A DNA stretch of 38,192 nt from Lachnospiraceae bacterium (GTDB lineage: Bacteria > Bacillota > Clostridia > Lachnospirales > Lachnospiraceae), in NCBI GenBank assembly GCA_021203205.1, contig JAJQBQ010000023.1:1-38192 (forward strand), read 5' to 3'. Shown here in pieces: positions 6,610 through 15,252 of the stretch. A program made the translations under genes and the position numbers. The first letter of the stretch is position 1. Each line of letters opens with the position of its first letter. A model generated the notes under the pieces. That model saw only the letters and a program-made list of their open reading frames with translations, searched no databases and was not told where the DNA came from.

Positions 6610-8226
6610 TCACACTCTCACGGTTTCAATTCTGCACTGATGTACCTTGTCCTTGCGGTAATATCCAATCCCCACCAAAATAACCCTTCCTGTTGTCTTC
6701 GGCTGTTCTCCCGGCTTTCCCTGAAACCTCAGAGCATACTTCTTATCATGAATCTGTTTCAGCGCCGTTTCCGGCGTATCATCCACTTTGAGTTCTATAA
6801 TAATTCCGGCATCCGACCGATTATACGGATAAAAAATATAATCCACATATCCGATTCCCGACTGATCTTCGCGCTGCATATCATACTTATTTCTCGCGGC
6901 AAGATATGCCAGTTTCACGCTGCCGGACAGTTCCGCTTCATCATTATAGGACTTTAACGGAGATTCCGAATTGTGGACGAATGCCAGAACATCGCTGATT
7001 GTATCCGTGTCTCCATCATAAGTTGCTTTCAAAATGCGAAGAGATTCTTTCTCAAGTTCCCTCATATAATTATACTTCGGAGCTGTCCGAATAATCTTGT
7101 CGAACTCCAGCTCCAGTTCCCTGTTTGGAATTCTCACGCACCCGTCATAATAATTCAAATATCCATAGATTGTCATAACCGACAGGATTTCGTCCCTGGT
7201 TTCCAGCGTCCGTGCTGTCGTGGCGTATTCATCAATATCCACTTCTACAGCCTCGCCTGCTGCCAGGAGCATGACAGCATCACGAACACCATCTATATCG
7301 TTCAAAACATATTCTTTGAGTTCTTTGTTTTCTCCCGCTTTTGCCCAGTAATTCTTTAGACTGTTCCGCTTTAAGGCGAGTACAACTGAATTCGGATTAT
7401 ACATACTCCTGCCGTCCGCGACATGATATCCGTCATACCAGTCAGCCAGATTCTTACGGGTAAGCACCGGTTTTTTGCAGTTCTTCAAATATCGTCCATA
7501 TAGTTCATCCACTTCCTCATCGGTAAAACCGAAATACTCACTGTACATGTCGCTGTCCGTCATATTGTATTCATCAAAATGGTTCATGGTATCGCTGACC
7601 GAGTATTTCTTAATCGGAAGAATGCCCGTCATATAGGTCATCTCAATATATGGCTGGTCTTTGGTCAGTTCACCGAGAAATGCGGTGAATCTTCCCCTGT
7701 CCGCTTCTGCGAAATAATCTCTGTGAAAAATATAATCCCACTCGTCAAATACCAGGATGAACTTTTCACCCCGGTATTTTCTGGCCGCGTTGCGGAGCAT
7801 GCTGCCAATGGTGTCACCGGGGTGGTGCACAGCTTCCGGATAAGTTTCCCGAATATCCATGGCCAGTCTTTCTCTGAAAAAGGCAAGATACTGATCAAAC
7901 GATCTGCATTCGTCCACGCCTTTACTGAAATTGATATATATCACATTATGTCGATTCAAATGCTTTGAATAATCCGGATTCTCTGCTATTTTGAGTTTTG
8001 AAAATACTTCTCCACTGTCTTCTCCACGGTTGAAAAAAGAAGCAATCATCGCTGCCATCACAGATTTTCCGAATCTTCGTGGCCTTGTAATGGAAATATT
8101 GCTGTCCTGCTGCTCCACCAGCGGAAAGAGTTCTCCAAGGAACTCCGTTTTGTCGACAAAAAACGGTTTTGTTGTCTCTCTTTTATATAAGTCAACGATA
8201 TCTTCCGGATTCAAATAGGTTCCCAT
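6610..8226 (-). CDS. AAA-ATPase-like protein with C-terminal PD-(D/E)XK nuclease-like domain
   Basis: A 538-residue member of the AAA-ATPase-like (PF09820) plus PDDEXK_9 (PF08011) family, abundant in gut Firmicutes and Bacteroidetes and of unknown function. The N-terminus has FFVDKTEFL and the P-loop region SITRPRRFGKS (about 45-55). A Walker-B-like FILVFDEWDYIF follows, and the family YDGYHV and MYNPNSV stretches lie mid-protein. Near the C-terminus GYVDYIFYPY...GIIIELKVDD is the nuclease-like core with the Asp and ExK residues. The ATG at 8226 has AAGGAGG nine bases upstream. It stands alone, about 100 bp after a weak promoter candidate. A paralogue lies at 22856-24538. Confidence 0.88.
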   Translation of the reverse strand: MGTYLNPEDIVDLYKRETTKPFFVDKTEFLGELFPLVEQQDSNISITRPRRFGKSVMAAMIASFFNRGEDSGEVFSKLKIAENPDYSKHLNRHNVIYINFSKGVDECRSFDQYLAFFRERLAMDIRETYPEAVHHPGDTIGSMLRNAARKYRGEKFILVFDEWDYIFHRDYFAEADRGRFTAFLGELTKDQPYIEMTYMTGILPIKKYSVSDTMNHFDEYNMTDSDMYSEYFGFTDEEVDELYGRYLKNCKKPVLTRKNLADWYDGYHVADGRSMYNPNSVVLALKRNSLKNYWAKAGENKELKEYVLNDIDGVRDAVMLLAAGEAVEVDIDEYATTARTLETRDEILSVMTIYGYLNYYDGCVRIPNRELELEFDKIIRTAPKYNYMRELEKESLRILKATYDGDTDTISDVLAFVHNSESPLKSYNDEAELSGSVKLAYLAARNKYDMQREDQSGIGYVDYIFYPYNRSDAGIIIELKVDDTPETALKQIHDKKYALRFQGKPGEQPKTTGRVILVGIGYYRKDKVHQCRIETVRV

Positions 8227-8275
8227 CGTAAGCAGCCTCCTTCCATTTATGAAATAAACCGAATAATTTGTTTAC

Positions 8276-8304
8276 AGGATAACACAATTATCCGGAACTT
8301 ACAA
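8276..8304 (-). promoter_or_regulatory. Weak sigma-A promoter candidate
   Basis: TTGTAA (8299-8304), 17 bases, TATCCT (8276-8281) on the minus strand, upstream of the AAA-ATPase-like gene. Four of six bases match in each box, so this rests mainly on position and spacing. Confidence 0.35.
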
Positions 8305-8356
8305 GATTAAGTTCGTAAATATCCCGTGAATCCACCCGATCTTTTCACGACAGAAT

Positions 8357-9775
8357 CTACTCCTCCCTCACGATCCCGTCATCCCCGATCTCCACATTGA
8401 CGGAAATGCTCTCCAGAAAATCAAAGATCCTCCGCCGCTCCGAGTCCGACGAAGCGATGGTCGTCTTACAGTCCTTCTGCACCGCCGGGACCACCTCCAC
8501 ATCCAGCGAATCCGTCGTGCCGTCGCCGTAGAAATGAAGGCTCAAAAGCATGGTGTCCAGTGTCTTGTCGTTAAACCAGTAATTTCCCAGACTGTAAATG
8601 ATCGGCTTGCCGTCATAGTATTCCATGCCCTGCAGGCAGTGGGAATGTGCGCCGATCACAATGTCCGCGCCGGCGTCCAGGTATTCCTTTCCCGTAGTCA
8701 GCTGCACATCCTCCAGCGTGTAGCTGTACTCTGTCCCCCAGTGGACTACGGCGATGCAGAAATCGGAGTTAGCCTTGGCCGTCTTTATAGCCTGGATAAA
8801 AAGCGAGGTGTCATAACAGCGCAGGATGCCGGGGGATGTGGCCGTCGCCTGCGGAGTCAGCTTATACTTTTCCGCCCTGGAAGCGGCCACCAGGGATACC
8901 GTCACCCCGTCGAACTCATAGTAAACCGCCTCCATGGCCTCGGTCAGATTGTGTCCCGCGCCAAAATAAGTAATTCCGGCACTGTCCAGCGTGTCGAAAG
9001 TGTCCAGAAGCGCGTCCTCGCCGTAATCGTAGACATGGTTGTTCGCGAGATATACCGTGTCCACGCCGAGCTGCTTTAAGATTTCCACCCGCGAAGGATT
9101 TGCGCGAAACGTGTAGACTTTGTTCGCCAGCGGCGTACCGCGGGTGCTGTAGGTGAACTCATTGTTCAGGCACATCAGATCCGCCTCCTGCATGCGGGTG
9201 ATCAGCTCCGCGGAAATGCAGTCGTAAATGCCGTTCTCGCAGGTGTCCAGGTACTGGGTGGTCGCCCAGTCCTCGTCCAGGTTGATGTCCCCGGCGAAGC
9301 AGATGGTAAAGTCATACGTCTTCCCGGTGGCGGCCTTCACTGTCGCCTGCTTCTCCGTGGTGGTCTGCTCCTGGGTGGTCGTGGGCGCCTGCGTCGTGGT
9401 CGAGGCCTCAGTAGTGGTCGGCGCTTCCGTGGTAGTCGGGGCCTCCGTGGTGGTCGGGGCCTCGGTCGTCGTCGACTCCTCCGTGGTCGGCGCCTCGGTG
9501 GCAGTCTCTTCCGGCGTGGTCTCCTCCGGCGTTGTCTCCTCTTCCGTCAGGCTCTCCGTTTCCGGCTCTTCCGGCGAAGTCTCCTCCTCCGAGGTTTCCG
9601 CAGAAACCTCCGCCACATTCCCCGCCGGACTCCCGTCCGACCCGGTAGCCGTCAAATCCGTTTCCCCCGCGTTTTTACTGCCGCCCAGAACAATCGCGAG
9701 AACCACAATCACCGCAACCAGCACACACGCCGCCGTGCCGACAGCAGCATAAATCTTTTTCTTCGTGTATCCCAT
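8357..9775 (-). CDS. CapA-family (PGA_cap) surface protein with mucin-like linker
   Basis: A 472-residue membrane-anchored protein. Residues 9-31 form an uncleaved signal anchor (VGTAACVLVAVIVVLAIVLG). Residues about 40-145 are a Thr/Glu/Pro linker with repeated TTTEAP units, probably spanning the wall. From about 150 there is a CapA-type metallophosphatase-like domain with ICFAGDINLD, ANNHVYDYGEDALLDT, VVHWGTEYS, IGAHSHCLQGMEYY and PIIYSLGNYWF. CapA relatives act in poly-gamma-glutamate or capsule export or turnover; no pgs/cap B or C genes are here, so the substrate is open. GAGG lies just before the ATG at 9775. It begins 12 bp after the yitT-like stop and is probably cotranscribed with it. 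Confidence 0.87.
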   Translation of the reverse strand: MGYTKKKIYAAVGTAACVLVAVIVVLAIVLGGSKNAGETDLTATGSDGSPAGNVAEVSAETSEEETSPEEPETESLTEEETTPEETTPEETATEAPTTEESTTTEAPTTTEAPTTTEAPTTTEASTTTQAPTTTQEQTTTEKQATVKAATGKTYDFTICFAGDINLDEDWATTQYLDTCENGIYDCISAELITRMQEADLMCLNNEFTYSTRGTPLANKVYTFRANPSRVEILKQLGVDTVYLANNHVYDYGEDALLDTFDTLDSAGITYFGAGHNLTEAMEAVYYEFDGVTVSLVAASRAEKYKLTPQATATSPGILRCYDTSLFIQAIKTAKANSDFCIAVVHWGTEYSYTLEDVQLTTGKEYLDAGADIVIGAHSHCLQGMEYYDGKPIIYSLGNYWFNDKTLDTMLLSLHFYGDGTTDSLDVEVVPAVQKDCKTTIASSDSERRRIFDFLESISVNVEIGDDGIVREE

Positions 9776-9787
9776 TTTTTCCTCTTT

Positions 9788-10654
9788 TCACTCCTCCTGG
9801 AACCCTTCGCCAACCACATCGCTGGAGTCCATGATCACCAGGAACGACTTCGGATCCACCTTCTTGATCAGCCGCCGCAGCCCATACATCTGCTTCGTAT
9901 TGCAGGCGCACATGACGACGCCCTTCTCCTTGTGCGTGTAGCTCCCGATACCCTTCAAAATGGTGGAGCCCCGGTCAAAGGTCTCGTCTATACTCGTGCA
10001 GATTTCCTCCGCGTGGTCCGTGACGACCAGCGCCACCTTCCCCTGGTGCGAGCCATACATAATTTTGTCCGTCACGGTGGCCGCAAGGAACGCGATAATC
10101 AAACCGTAAATCATGGACTCAAAATCCTGCGACACAAGCGCCGTGCCTGCCGCGATGATGAAAAGATCCATGATAAACGTAATGGTACCGATGGACAGGT
10201 GCGGCCGCTTCGCGCGCACGGCCAGCACGATAAAGTCCGATCCGCCGGTGGAGGAGTCCCGCATAAAGATGAGCGCGTACCCCGCACCGGTCAGGACGCC
10301 GCAGCACAGAGCGCTCAGCATGCGGTCGCCCTCAAACATCGGCAGCAACGGTGCGATCACGTCCATGATGAAGGACGAAATGGCCATGGTCTTGACGGAT
10401 TTTAAGAAAAACGTGCGCCCCAGCGTGCGCCAGGTAAGCAGCACAATCGGGATATTCAGCACGATCGTCATGGTACCGATGGGCAGGCCGAAGAGCTGAT
10501 AAAAAATCAGCGCCACGCCGCTGATGCCGGACATGGGGAACTGCGCCAGAGAAGCGAGATTATAAACCCCGATGGCAATCAAAAAACCGGCGAAAATGTC
10601 CGCCAGCAGGTCGATCCCGATCTCCTTTATTTTCTCTTTTCTGATATGATTCAC
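9788..10654 (-). CDS. YitT family membrane protein (DUF161 plus DUF2179)
   Basis: A 288-residue protein with about five or six hydrophobic segments (residues 10-185, including GFLIAIGVYNLASLAQFPMS and YGLIIAFLAATVTDKIMYG). A cytosolic C-terminal DUF2179 domain follows (about 205-285, with GVVMCACNTKQMYGLRRLIK and SFLVIMDSSDVVGEGF). YitT-type proteins are widespread in Firmicutes with no settled substrate. The start is taken as the GTG at 10654 because GGAGG lies seven bases upstream; the frame could extend seven codons, but that would include the ribosome binding site. A strong hairpin directly upstream separates it from galT. Confidence 0.88.
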   Translation of the reverse strand: MNHIRKEKIKEIGIDLLADIFAGFLIAIGVYNLASLAQFPMSGISGVALIFYQLFGLPIGTMTIVLNIPIVLLTWRTLGRTFFLKSVKTMAISSFIMDVIAPLLPMFEGDRMLSALCCGVLTGAGYALIFMRDSSTGGSDFIVLAVRAKRPHLSIGTITFIMDLFIIAAGTALVSQDFESMIYGLIIAFLAATVTDKIMYGSHQGKVALVVTDHAEEICTSIDETFDRGSTILKGIGSYTHKEKGVVMCACNTKQMYGLRRLIKKVDPKSFLVIMDSSDVVGEGFQEE

Positions 10655-10675
10655 ATTGTTTCCTCCGAATTTCAA

Positions 10676-10710
10676 AGTCGTGAACCCGATTTTTCGCCGG
10701 GTTCACGACT
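10676..10710 (-). terminator. Strong hairpin between galT and the yitT-like gene
   Basis: Perfect 13-bp inverted repeat (AGTCGTGAACCCG at 10676-10688, complement at 10698-10710) with a 9-base loop, 30 bp past the galT stop. The bases after the stem on the minus strand (TTGAAATT) are only moderately T-rich, so it may be a partial terminator or an mRNA-stabilising stem. Confidence 0.55.
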
Positions 10711-10740
10711 CTTAAAGTTTTCATCCATTCACATACCGGG

Positions 10741-12630
10741 TCAGCCGCACGCCTCCACAAACCTCAAGAACGCACGTCTGCCCTCTTCCGTACACTTATA
10801 CACCCCGGCATCCTCCAGCACCCGCACGAACACTTTGCCGACTTCTTCTTTCAGGATAGCGAGAACAGCCTCTTCCGGGCTTTCCGCCGACAGACTTTCC
10901 TCCATCACCTCAGGAATCTCTTCCTCCGCATCCGCGTAAACCCCGAACACCTCATCGAACCGCCCGGAAATCTCATCCAGCCATTCCGCATGGGCCGCGA
11001 TCTCCGGAATCTCGTGCCAGTCTCTTCCATATAAAATGGCATCTTTCATGATCTCCATCTCTTTTTTCAGGCGCGCCGGCAGCACAGCCAGCCCCATCAC
11101 CTCGATCAGGCCGATGTTCTCCTTCTTGATGTGGTGCAGCTCTGCGTGGGGATGGTACACACCCAGCGGGTGCTCCTCCGTGGTGATATTGTTGCGCAGC
11201 GTCAGATCCAGCTCGTACACATCGCCGTTTCGCCTCGCGATCGGCGTGATGGTGTTGTGGGGAACACCGTCCGTCTCGGCATAGATGAACGCGTCCTCAT
11301 CCGTGTAGGCTCTCCACTTCGCCAGAATATGGGTGGCAAGCTGCACCAGCCTTGCCGAATCCTTATGCCGGATGCGGATGACCGACAGCGGCCAATGAAC
11401 GATCCCCGCCTCCACGTCCTCATACCCCGGGAACGCAACCGGAATTTCGATGGGCGCCTTCGCCATGGCAAAGGTATAATGCCCGCCCTGGAAATGGTCG
11501 TGACTTAAGATGGAGCCGCCCACGATGGGCAAATCCGCGTTGGAGCCGATGAAATAGTGCGGAAACTGCCGCACGAAGTCGAACAGTCTGGTAAAGGCTC
11601 CCTCGTCAATCTTCATGGGAATGTGTTTCTGATTGAAGACAATGCAATGCTCGTTATAATATACATAGGGCGAATACTGGAACCCCCAGTCCGCGCCGCA
11701 AAGCGTCAGCGGAATCACCCGGTGATTTTCTCTGGCCGGATGATCCACCCGGCCCGCGTAGCCCTCATTTTCGATACAGAGCTGGCACTTCGGGTAGGCC
11801 GTCTGCTTCGCGTTCTTCGCCGCCGCGATGGCTAACGGATCCTTTTCCGGCTTGGATAGGTTGATGGTGATGTCGATGGTGCCGTAATCGCTCTCCACCG
11901 TCCAGCGCTCATCTTTTCTGATGCGGTAGCGGCGGATATAATTGCTGTCTTGGGACAGCTTATAGAAATACTCCGTCGCTTCCTGCGGCGAAACCGCGTA
12001 TTTCTCCCGGAACACCCGCTGTACTTCGGCCGGGCGCGGCATCAGACAGTTCATGAGCTTCGTGTCGAACAGATCCCGGTAAGTGACGCTGTCCGGGATG
12101 AGGTTCCGGCGGACGGCCTCATCCAGAAGTTCATTCAATATTCTTTCCAGCGAACATTTTTTCCCATTTTCTACCGGATGACTCATTTCTTCCTTTGTTT
12201 CCCGATAATCTTTTTCATGAAACATCTCCAGCAGAAGATTTCTCGTATATATTCTCTCGCACTCCGGTGTCAGGCCGGTATTGATACCATACTGAACAAG
12301 CGCATCTATATTATCCGAAAGCATAGGTTCCTCTCCTCTCTTTTCATATAAAACCACCCCGTTCTGTTCAATTTCCTTCAAAAGTTCATCCGATACCTTT
12401 TCATTCAGATTTATTACATCAAACATCAAAAGGGTAAACTCCTGATCCTGGATCATCCAGTAAAAAGCGTCAAAATCCCCTCCAAGGACGGCAAGATCTA
12501 TGTCACTCCGCGGAGAGTTCGTGCCTTTTGCTCTGGAGCCGAAGAGAATTACTTTCTCTGCACCACTTTTTCTGGCAAACTTTACAATATTTCTTTCCAC
12601 TCTTTCCGGCAAATTATGCAACTGACTCAC
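10741..12630 (-). CDS. galT: Nucleotidyltransferase domain fused to galactose-1-phosphate uridylyltransferase (type 2)
   Basis: One 629-codon frame holding two proteins. Residues 1-102 are a minimal nucleotidyltransferase of MNT type (ILFGSRAKGTNSPRSDIDLA, the GS and DxD motif). From residue 103 there is a complete type-2 GalT with LIPDSVTYRDLFDTKLMN and the active-site stretch GGSILSHDHFQGGHY. GalT moves UMP between UDP-glucose and galactose-1-phosphate in the Leloir pathway. The first domain ends as free MNT proteins usually do (GVVLYEK), then five residues lead into the GalT methionine at 12324. GAGAGGAGAGG lies five bases before that ATG, so GalT can also be made alone. The upstream start is a GTG at 12630 with AAGGA close by. 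No HEPN partner is present. Confidence 0.85.
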   Translation of the reverse strand: MSQLHNLPERVERNIVKFARKSGAEKVILFGSRAKGTNSPRSDIDLAVLGGDFDAFYWMIQDQEFTLLMFDVINLNEKVSDELLKEIEQNGVVLYEKRGEEPMLSDNIDALVQYGINTGLTPECERIYTRNLLLEMFHEKDYRETKEEMSHPVENGKKCSLERILNELLDEAVRRNLIPDSVTYRDLFDTKLMNCLMPRPAEVQRVFREKYAVSPQEATEYFYKLSQDSNYIRRYRIRKDERWTVESDYGTIDITINLSKPEKDPLAIAAAKNAKQTAYPKCQLCIENEGYAGRVDHPARENHRVIPLTLCGADWGFQYSPYVYYNEHCIVFNQKHIPMKIDEGAFTRLFDFVRQFPHYFIGSNADLPIVGGSILSHDHFQGGHYTFAMAKAPIEIPVAFPGYEDVEAGIVHWPLSVIRIRHKDSARLVQLATHILAKWRAYTDEDAFIYAETDGVPHNTITPIARRNGDVYELDLTLRNNITTEEHPLGVYHPHAELHHIKKENIGLIEVMGLAVLPARLKKEMEIMKDAILYGRDWHEIPEIAAHAEWLDEISGRFDEVFGVYADAEEEIPEVMEESLSAESPEEAVLAILKEEVGKVFVRVLEDAGVYKCTEEGRRAFLRFVEACG

Positions 12631-12678
12631 CGTCCTTTTCGTATCATGTCATGATTCGTCCGGGAAAAAGGTATAACA

Positions 12679-12768
12679 CACGGATTTCTTCGCGCTTTAC
12701 GTTGACTTCGACTTTTAACCCTGGAGCCATATTTGCTGCATAGAAATCCGTCACTTCGACTTTTATCC
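12679..12768. repeat. Inverted and direct repeats upstream of galT
   Basis: A 9-bp inverted pair (ACGGATTTC at 12679-12687, GAAATCCGT at 12742-12750) interleaves with a direct pair ACTTCGACTTTTA at 12704-12716 and 12752-12764. They occupy the galK-galT gap and could bind a regulator; I see no strong promoter boxes with them. Confidence 0.45.
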
Positions 12769-12840
12769 CTTATGTCTCCTGAACACAGTCACTGTCTTAA
12801 AAACCTGCAACAGCTACATTCGTTTTTTATCATAAGCTTC

Positions 12841-14019
12841 CTAACCGATTTTTCTCGCCCCGTCGCCGATGTCGACTACGTAAAATTCCGGCGCGATCCC
12901 GGTTTTTCTGCTGTACTCTTCCGTCAGCACTTCCTTCATGCGTTCCACCGCGTCCGTTTTTACAATGCTCACCGTGCAGCCGCCGAAGCCGCCGCCCGTG
13001 ATGCGGGAGCCGATGACGCCCGGCACCTTCCAGGCAAGCTCCGCCAGCAAATCGCACTCCTCGCAGGAAGCCTCATAATCTTTGCTCATGGAAACATGTG
13101 CCTCGTTCATCATGCGGCCGAAGGCTTCCACGTCATTATTTTTCAACGCCGCCACCGCGCGGACCGTGCGCTGATTCTCATAAACCGCGTGCTTCGCGCG
13201 CTTTACGCATACCGGATCCTGAATCGCGGACTTATACTGCTCAAACTGCGCCTCGTCCAGGTCGCCCAGCGTCTTGATATCCACAACCTTCTGCAGGTCA
13301 TGAAGCGCCGTCTCGCACTCGCGCCTGCGGTCGTTATAGGCGGAGGAAACAAGACTGTGCTTCACCTTACTGTTGGTGATGACGATTTTTGCGTCCGCAA
13401 GCCTGATCGGCGCGTATTCGTAGCTTAAGTCGTTCGTATTTAAGAAAATAGCACAGTCCTTCTTCCCCATGGCCGAAGCAAACTGATCCATGATGCCGCA
13501 GTTCATGCCATTGAAGTTGTTCTCCGAATACTGGCCGATCTGCGCCAGTTCTGTCATGGAAATGTCGAAGCCTCCCAGATCCCGCAGCATGATGCCGGTC
13601 AGCACCTCCAGCGAAGCGGAGGACGAAAGTCCCGACCCCGCCGGGATGTCCCCCTCGATGAGAATATCCGCGCCCTTTGCGAGCTGATACCCCCGCAGCG
13701 CAAACGTCCAGGCGATGCCCTTCGGGTAGTTGGCCCAACTGTCCTTCTCGTCAAATTTCAAATCATCCAGAGAAACGCCTACCACGCCCTTCCTCTGGAA
13801 ATTTGCGGAATAAAATTGCAGCTCCCGGTCTTCCCTGGAGCGGATGACACCGTAGGTGCCGATGGTCAGCGCGCACGGAAACACGTGTCCGCCGTTGTAA
13901 TCGGTGTGCTCACCGATCAGGTTCACGCGGCCCGGCGCGAAATATACACTTAAATCTTCCTCGCTTCCGCCGTAGACGCGGATGAATTTCTTCTTTAAAC
14001 TTTCAATTGTGATAGCCAT
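12841..14019 (-). CDS. galK: Galactokinase
   Basis: A 392-residue GHMP-family kinase that phosphorylates galactose at C1. The galactokinase signature (APGRVNLIGEHTDYNGG) is at about residues 28-45, the ATP-binding GHMP motif (IPAGSGLSSSASLEV) near 130, and the third motif (GSRITGGGFGGCTVSIV) near 340. Length matches the family. The ATG at 14019 has GGAG six bases upstream; the frame continues to a TTG at 14040 with little to favour it. It lies between galE and galT in the same orientation, with gaps of about 180-210 bp on each side. Confidence 0.96.
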   Translation of the reverse strand: MAITIESLKKKFIRVYGGSEEDLSVYFAPGRVNLIGEHTDYNGGHVFPCALTIGTYGVIRSREDRELQFYSANFQRKGVVGVSLDDLKFDEKDSWANYPKGIAWTFALRGYQLAKGADILIEGDIPAGSGLSSSASLEVLTGIMLRDLGGFDISMTELAQIGQYSENNFNGMNCGIMDQFASAMGKKDCAIFLNTNDLSYEYAPIRLADAKIVITNSKVKHSLVSSAYNDRRRECETALHDLQKVVDIKTLGDLDEAQFEQYKSAIQDPVCVKRAKHAVYENQRTVRAVAALKNNDVEAFGRMMNEAHVSMSKDYEASCEECDLLAELAWKVPGVIGSRITGGGFGGCTVSIVKTDAVERMKEVLTEEYSRKTGIAPEFYVVDIGDGARKIG

Positions 14020-14196
14020 AGCTGTCTCCATTTCTTTCAAATTCCCCTTGTATGGTTGTTCTTTCGATTTATTTCCACACAGTCTTTCTATGACACTTAC
14101 TCTAATTTCCGATACTTATGCGCATCAGAGTCAAAATCTGTTTTAGAAGCCGATTCTTCGATAGTTATCCCTGCGCCAGGAGTCAACGCGAAGCGT

Positions 14197-15207
14197 TTAC
14201 TCCTGTTCTCTTTCATACGCCTGAATATAATTCCAGGAGTCCTTACACATGCGCGTCAGGTCGAACTTCGCCTCCCAGCCAAGCTCCTCCTTCGCCTTCT
14301 GCGGGTTCGCGTAGCACATGGCGATGTCGCCCGCCCGGCGCGGCTTGATTTCATACGGAATCTTCACGCCGTTCGCCGCCTCGAAAGCCTTCACGATGTC
14401 CAGCACGGAGTAGCCGTTACCCGTGCCGAGATTGTATACATTCACGCCGGTGGAGGAGACTGCCTTGTCCACCGCGTTCACATGGCCCTTCGCCAGGTCC
14501 ACCACGTGGATGTAGTCCCGCACGCCCGTGCCGTCCGGCGTGTCATAATCGTTTCCAAATACACCCAGACATGGCAGCTTGCCGATGGCCACCTGCATGA
14601 TGTAGGGCATCAGGTTGTTCGGGATGCCGTTCGGGCACTCGCCGATGAGGCCACTCTCATGGGCGCCGATGGGGTTAAAGTAGCGCAGCAGCACCACGCT
14701 CCACTCCGGATCCGGCACCGTCAGGTCGGAGAGCACCCGCTCCAGCATCAGCTTCGTGCTGCCGTAGGGGTTGGTGGTGGACAGCGGGAAATCCTCTGTA
14801 ATGGGCACCGTCTTCGGGCTGCCGTACACGGTGGCGGAAGAGCTGAAAATGATGCGCTTGCAGCCGTACTCGTTCATCAGCTCGCACAGCTGAATGGTGC
14901 CGGTGATATTGTTGTGGTAATAAAGCAGCGGCTTCTGCACAGACTCACCCACCGCCTTTAAGCCGGCAAAATGGATGACCGCGTCAAACTTATGCTCCTC
15001 AAAAATCGGCCGCATGGACTCTTTATCCAACATGTCGGCCTTGTAAAAGGTCACCTTCTTGCCGGTGATCTTCTCGATTTTATCGACCACTTCGATCTTC
15101 GAGTTGTAAAGGTTGTCGAAAATGACCACCTCGTACCCCATGTTTAAAAGCTCCACGCATGTGTGGGAACCGATGTAGCCGGTTCCGCCGGAAACTAAAA
15201 TTTTCAT
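14197..15207 (-). CDS. galE: UDP-glucose 4-epimerase
   Basis: A 336-residue NAD-dependent short-chain dehydrogenase-type epimerase that interconverts UDP-galactose and UDP-glucose. It has the N-terminal Rossmann motif ([15 protein letters not shown]), [16 protein letters not shown], the SSSATVYG stretch, the YGSTK catalytic Tyr-Lys pair and [15 protein letters not shown]. Length is typical. AGGAGG lies ten bases before the ATG at 15207. It begins 45 bp after the beta-galactosidase stop, so the two are very likely cotranscribed. The stop codon lies within an imperfect inverted repeat (about 14179-14203) without a T-run. Confidence 0.97.
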   Translation of the reverse strand: MKILVSGGTGYIGSHTCVELLNMGYEVVIFDNLYNSKIEVVDKIEKITGKKVTFYKADMLDKESMRPIFEEHKFDAVIHFAGLKAVGESVQKPLLYYHNNITGTIQLCELMNEYGCKRIIFSSSATVYGSPKTVPITEDFPLSTTNPYGSTKLMLERVLSDLTVPDPEWSVVLLRYFNPIGAHESGLIGECPNGIPNNLMPYIMQVAIGKLPCLGVFGNDYDTPDGTGVRDYIHVVDLAKGHVNAVDKAVSSTGVNVYNLGTGNGYSVLDIVKAFEAANGVKIPYEIKPRRAGDIAMCYANPQKAKEELGWEAKFDLTRMCKDSWNYIQAYEREQE

Positions 15208-15252
15208 AATCTCATAACCTCCTGATTTTTGATTTCTCTGTCTAAGTTTCTC

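Noticed and set aside
9228-9752. Long plus-strand frame rich in Val/Ser
   Set aside because: Antisense shadow of the Thr/Glu/Pro repeat linker in the CapA-like gene; no ribosome binding site.
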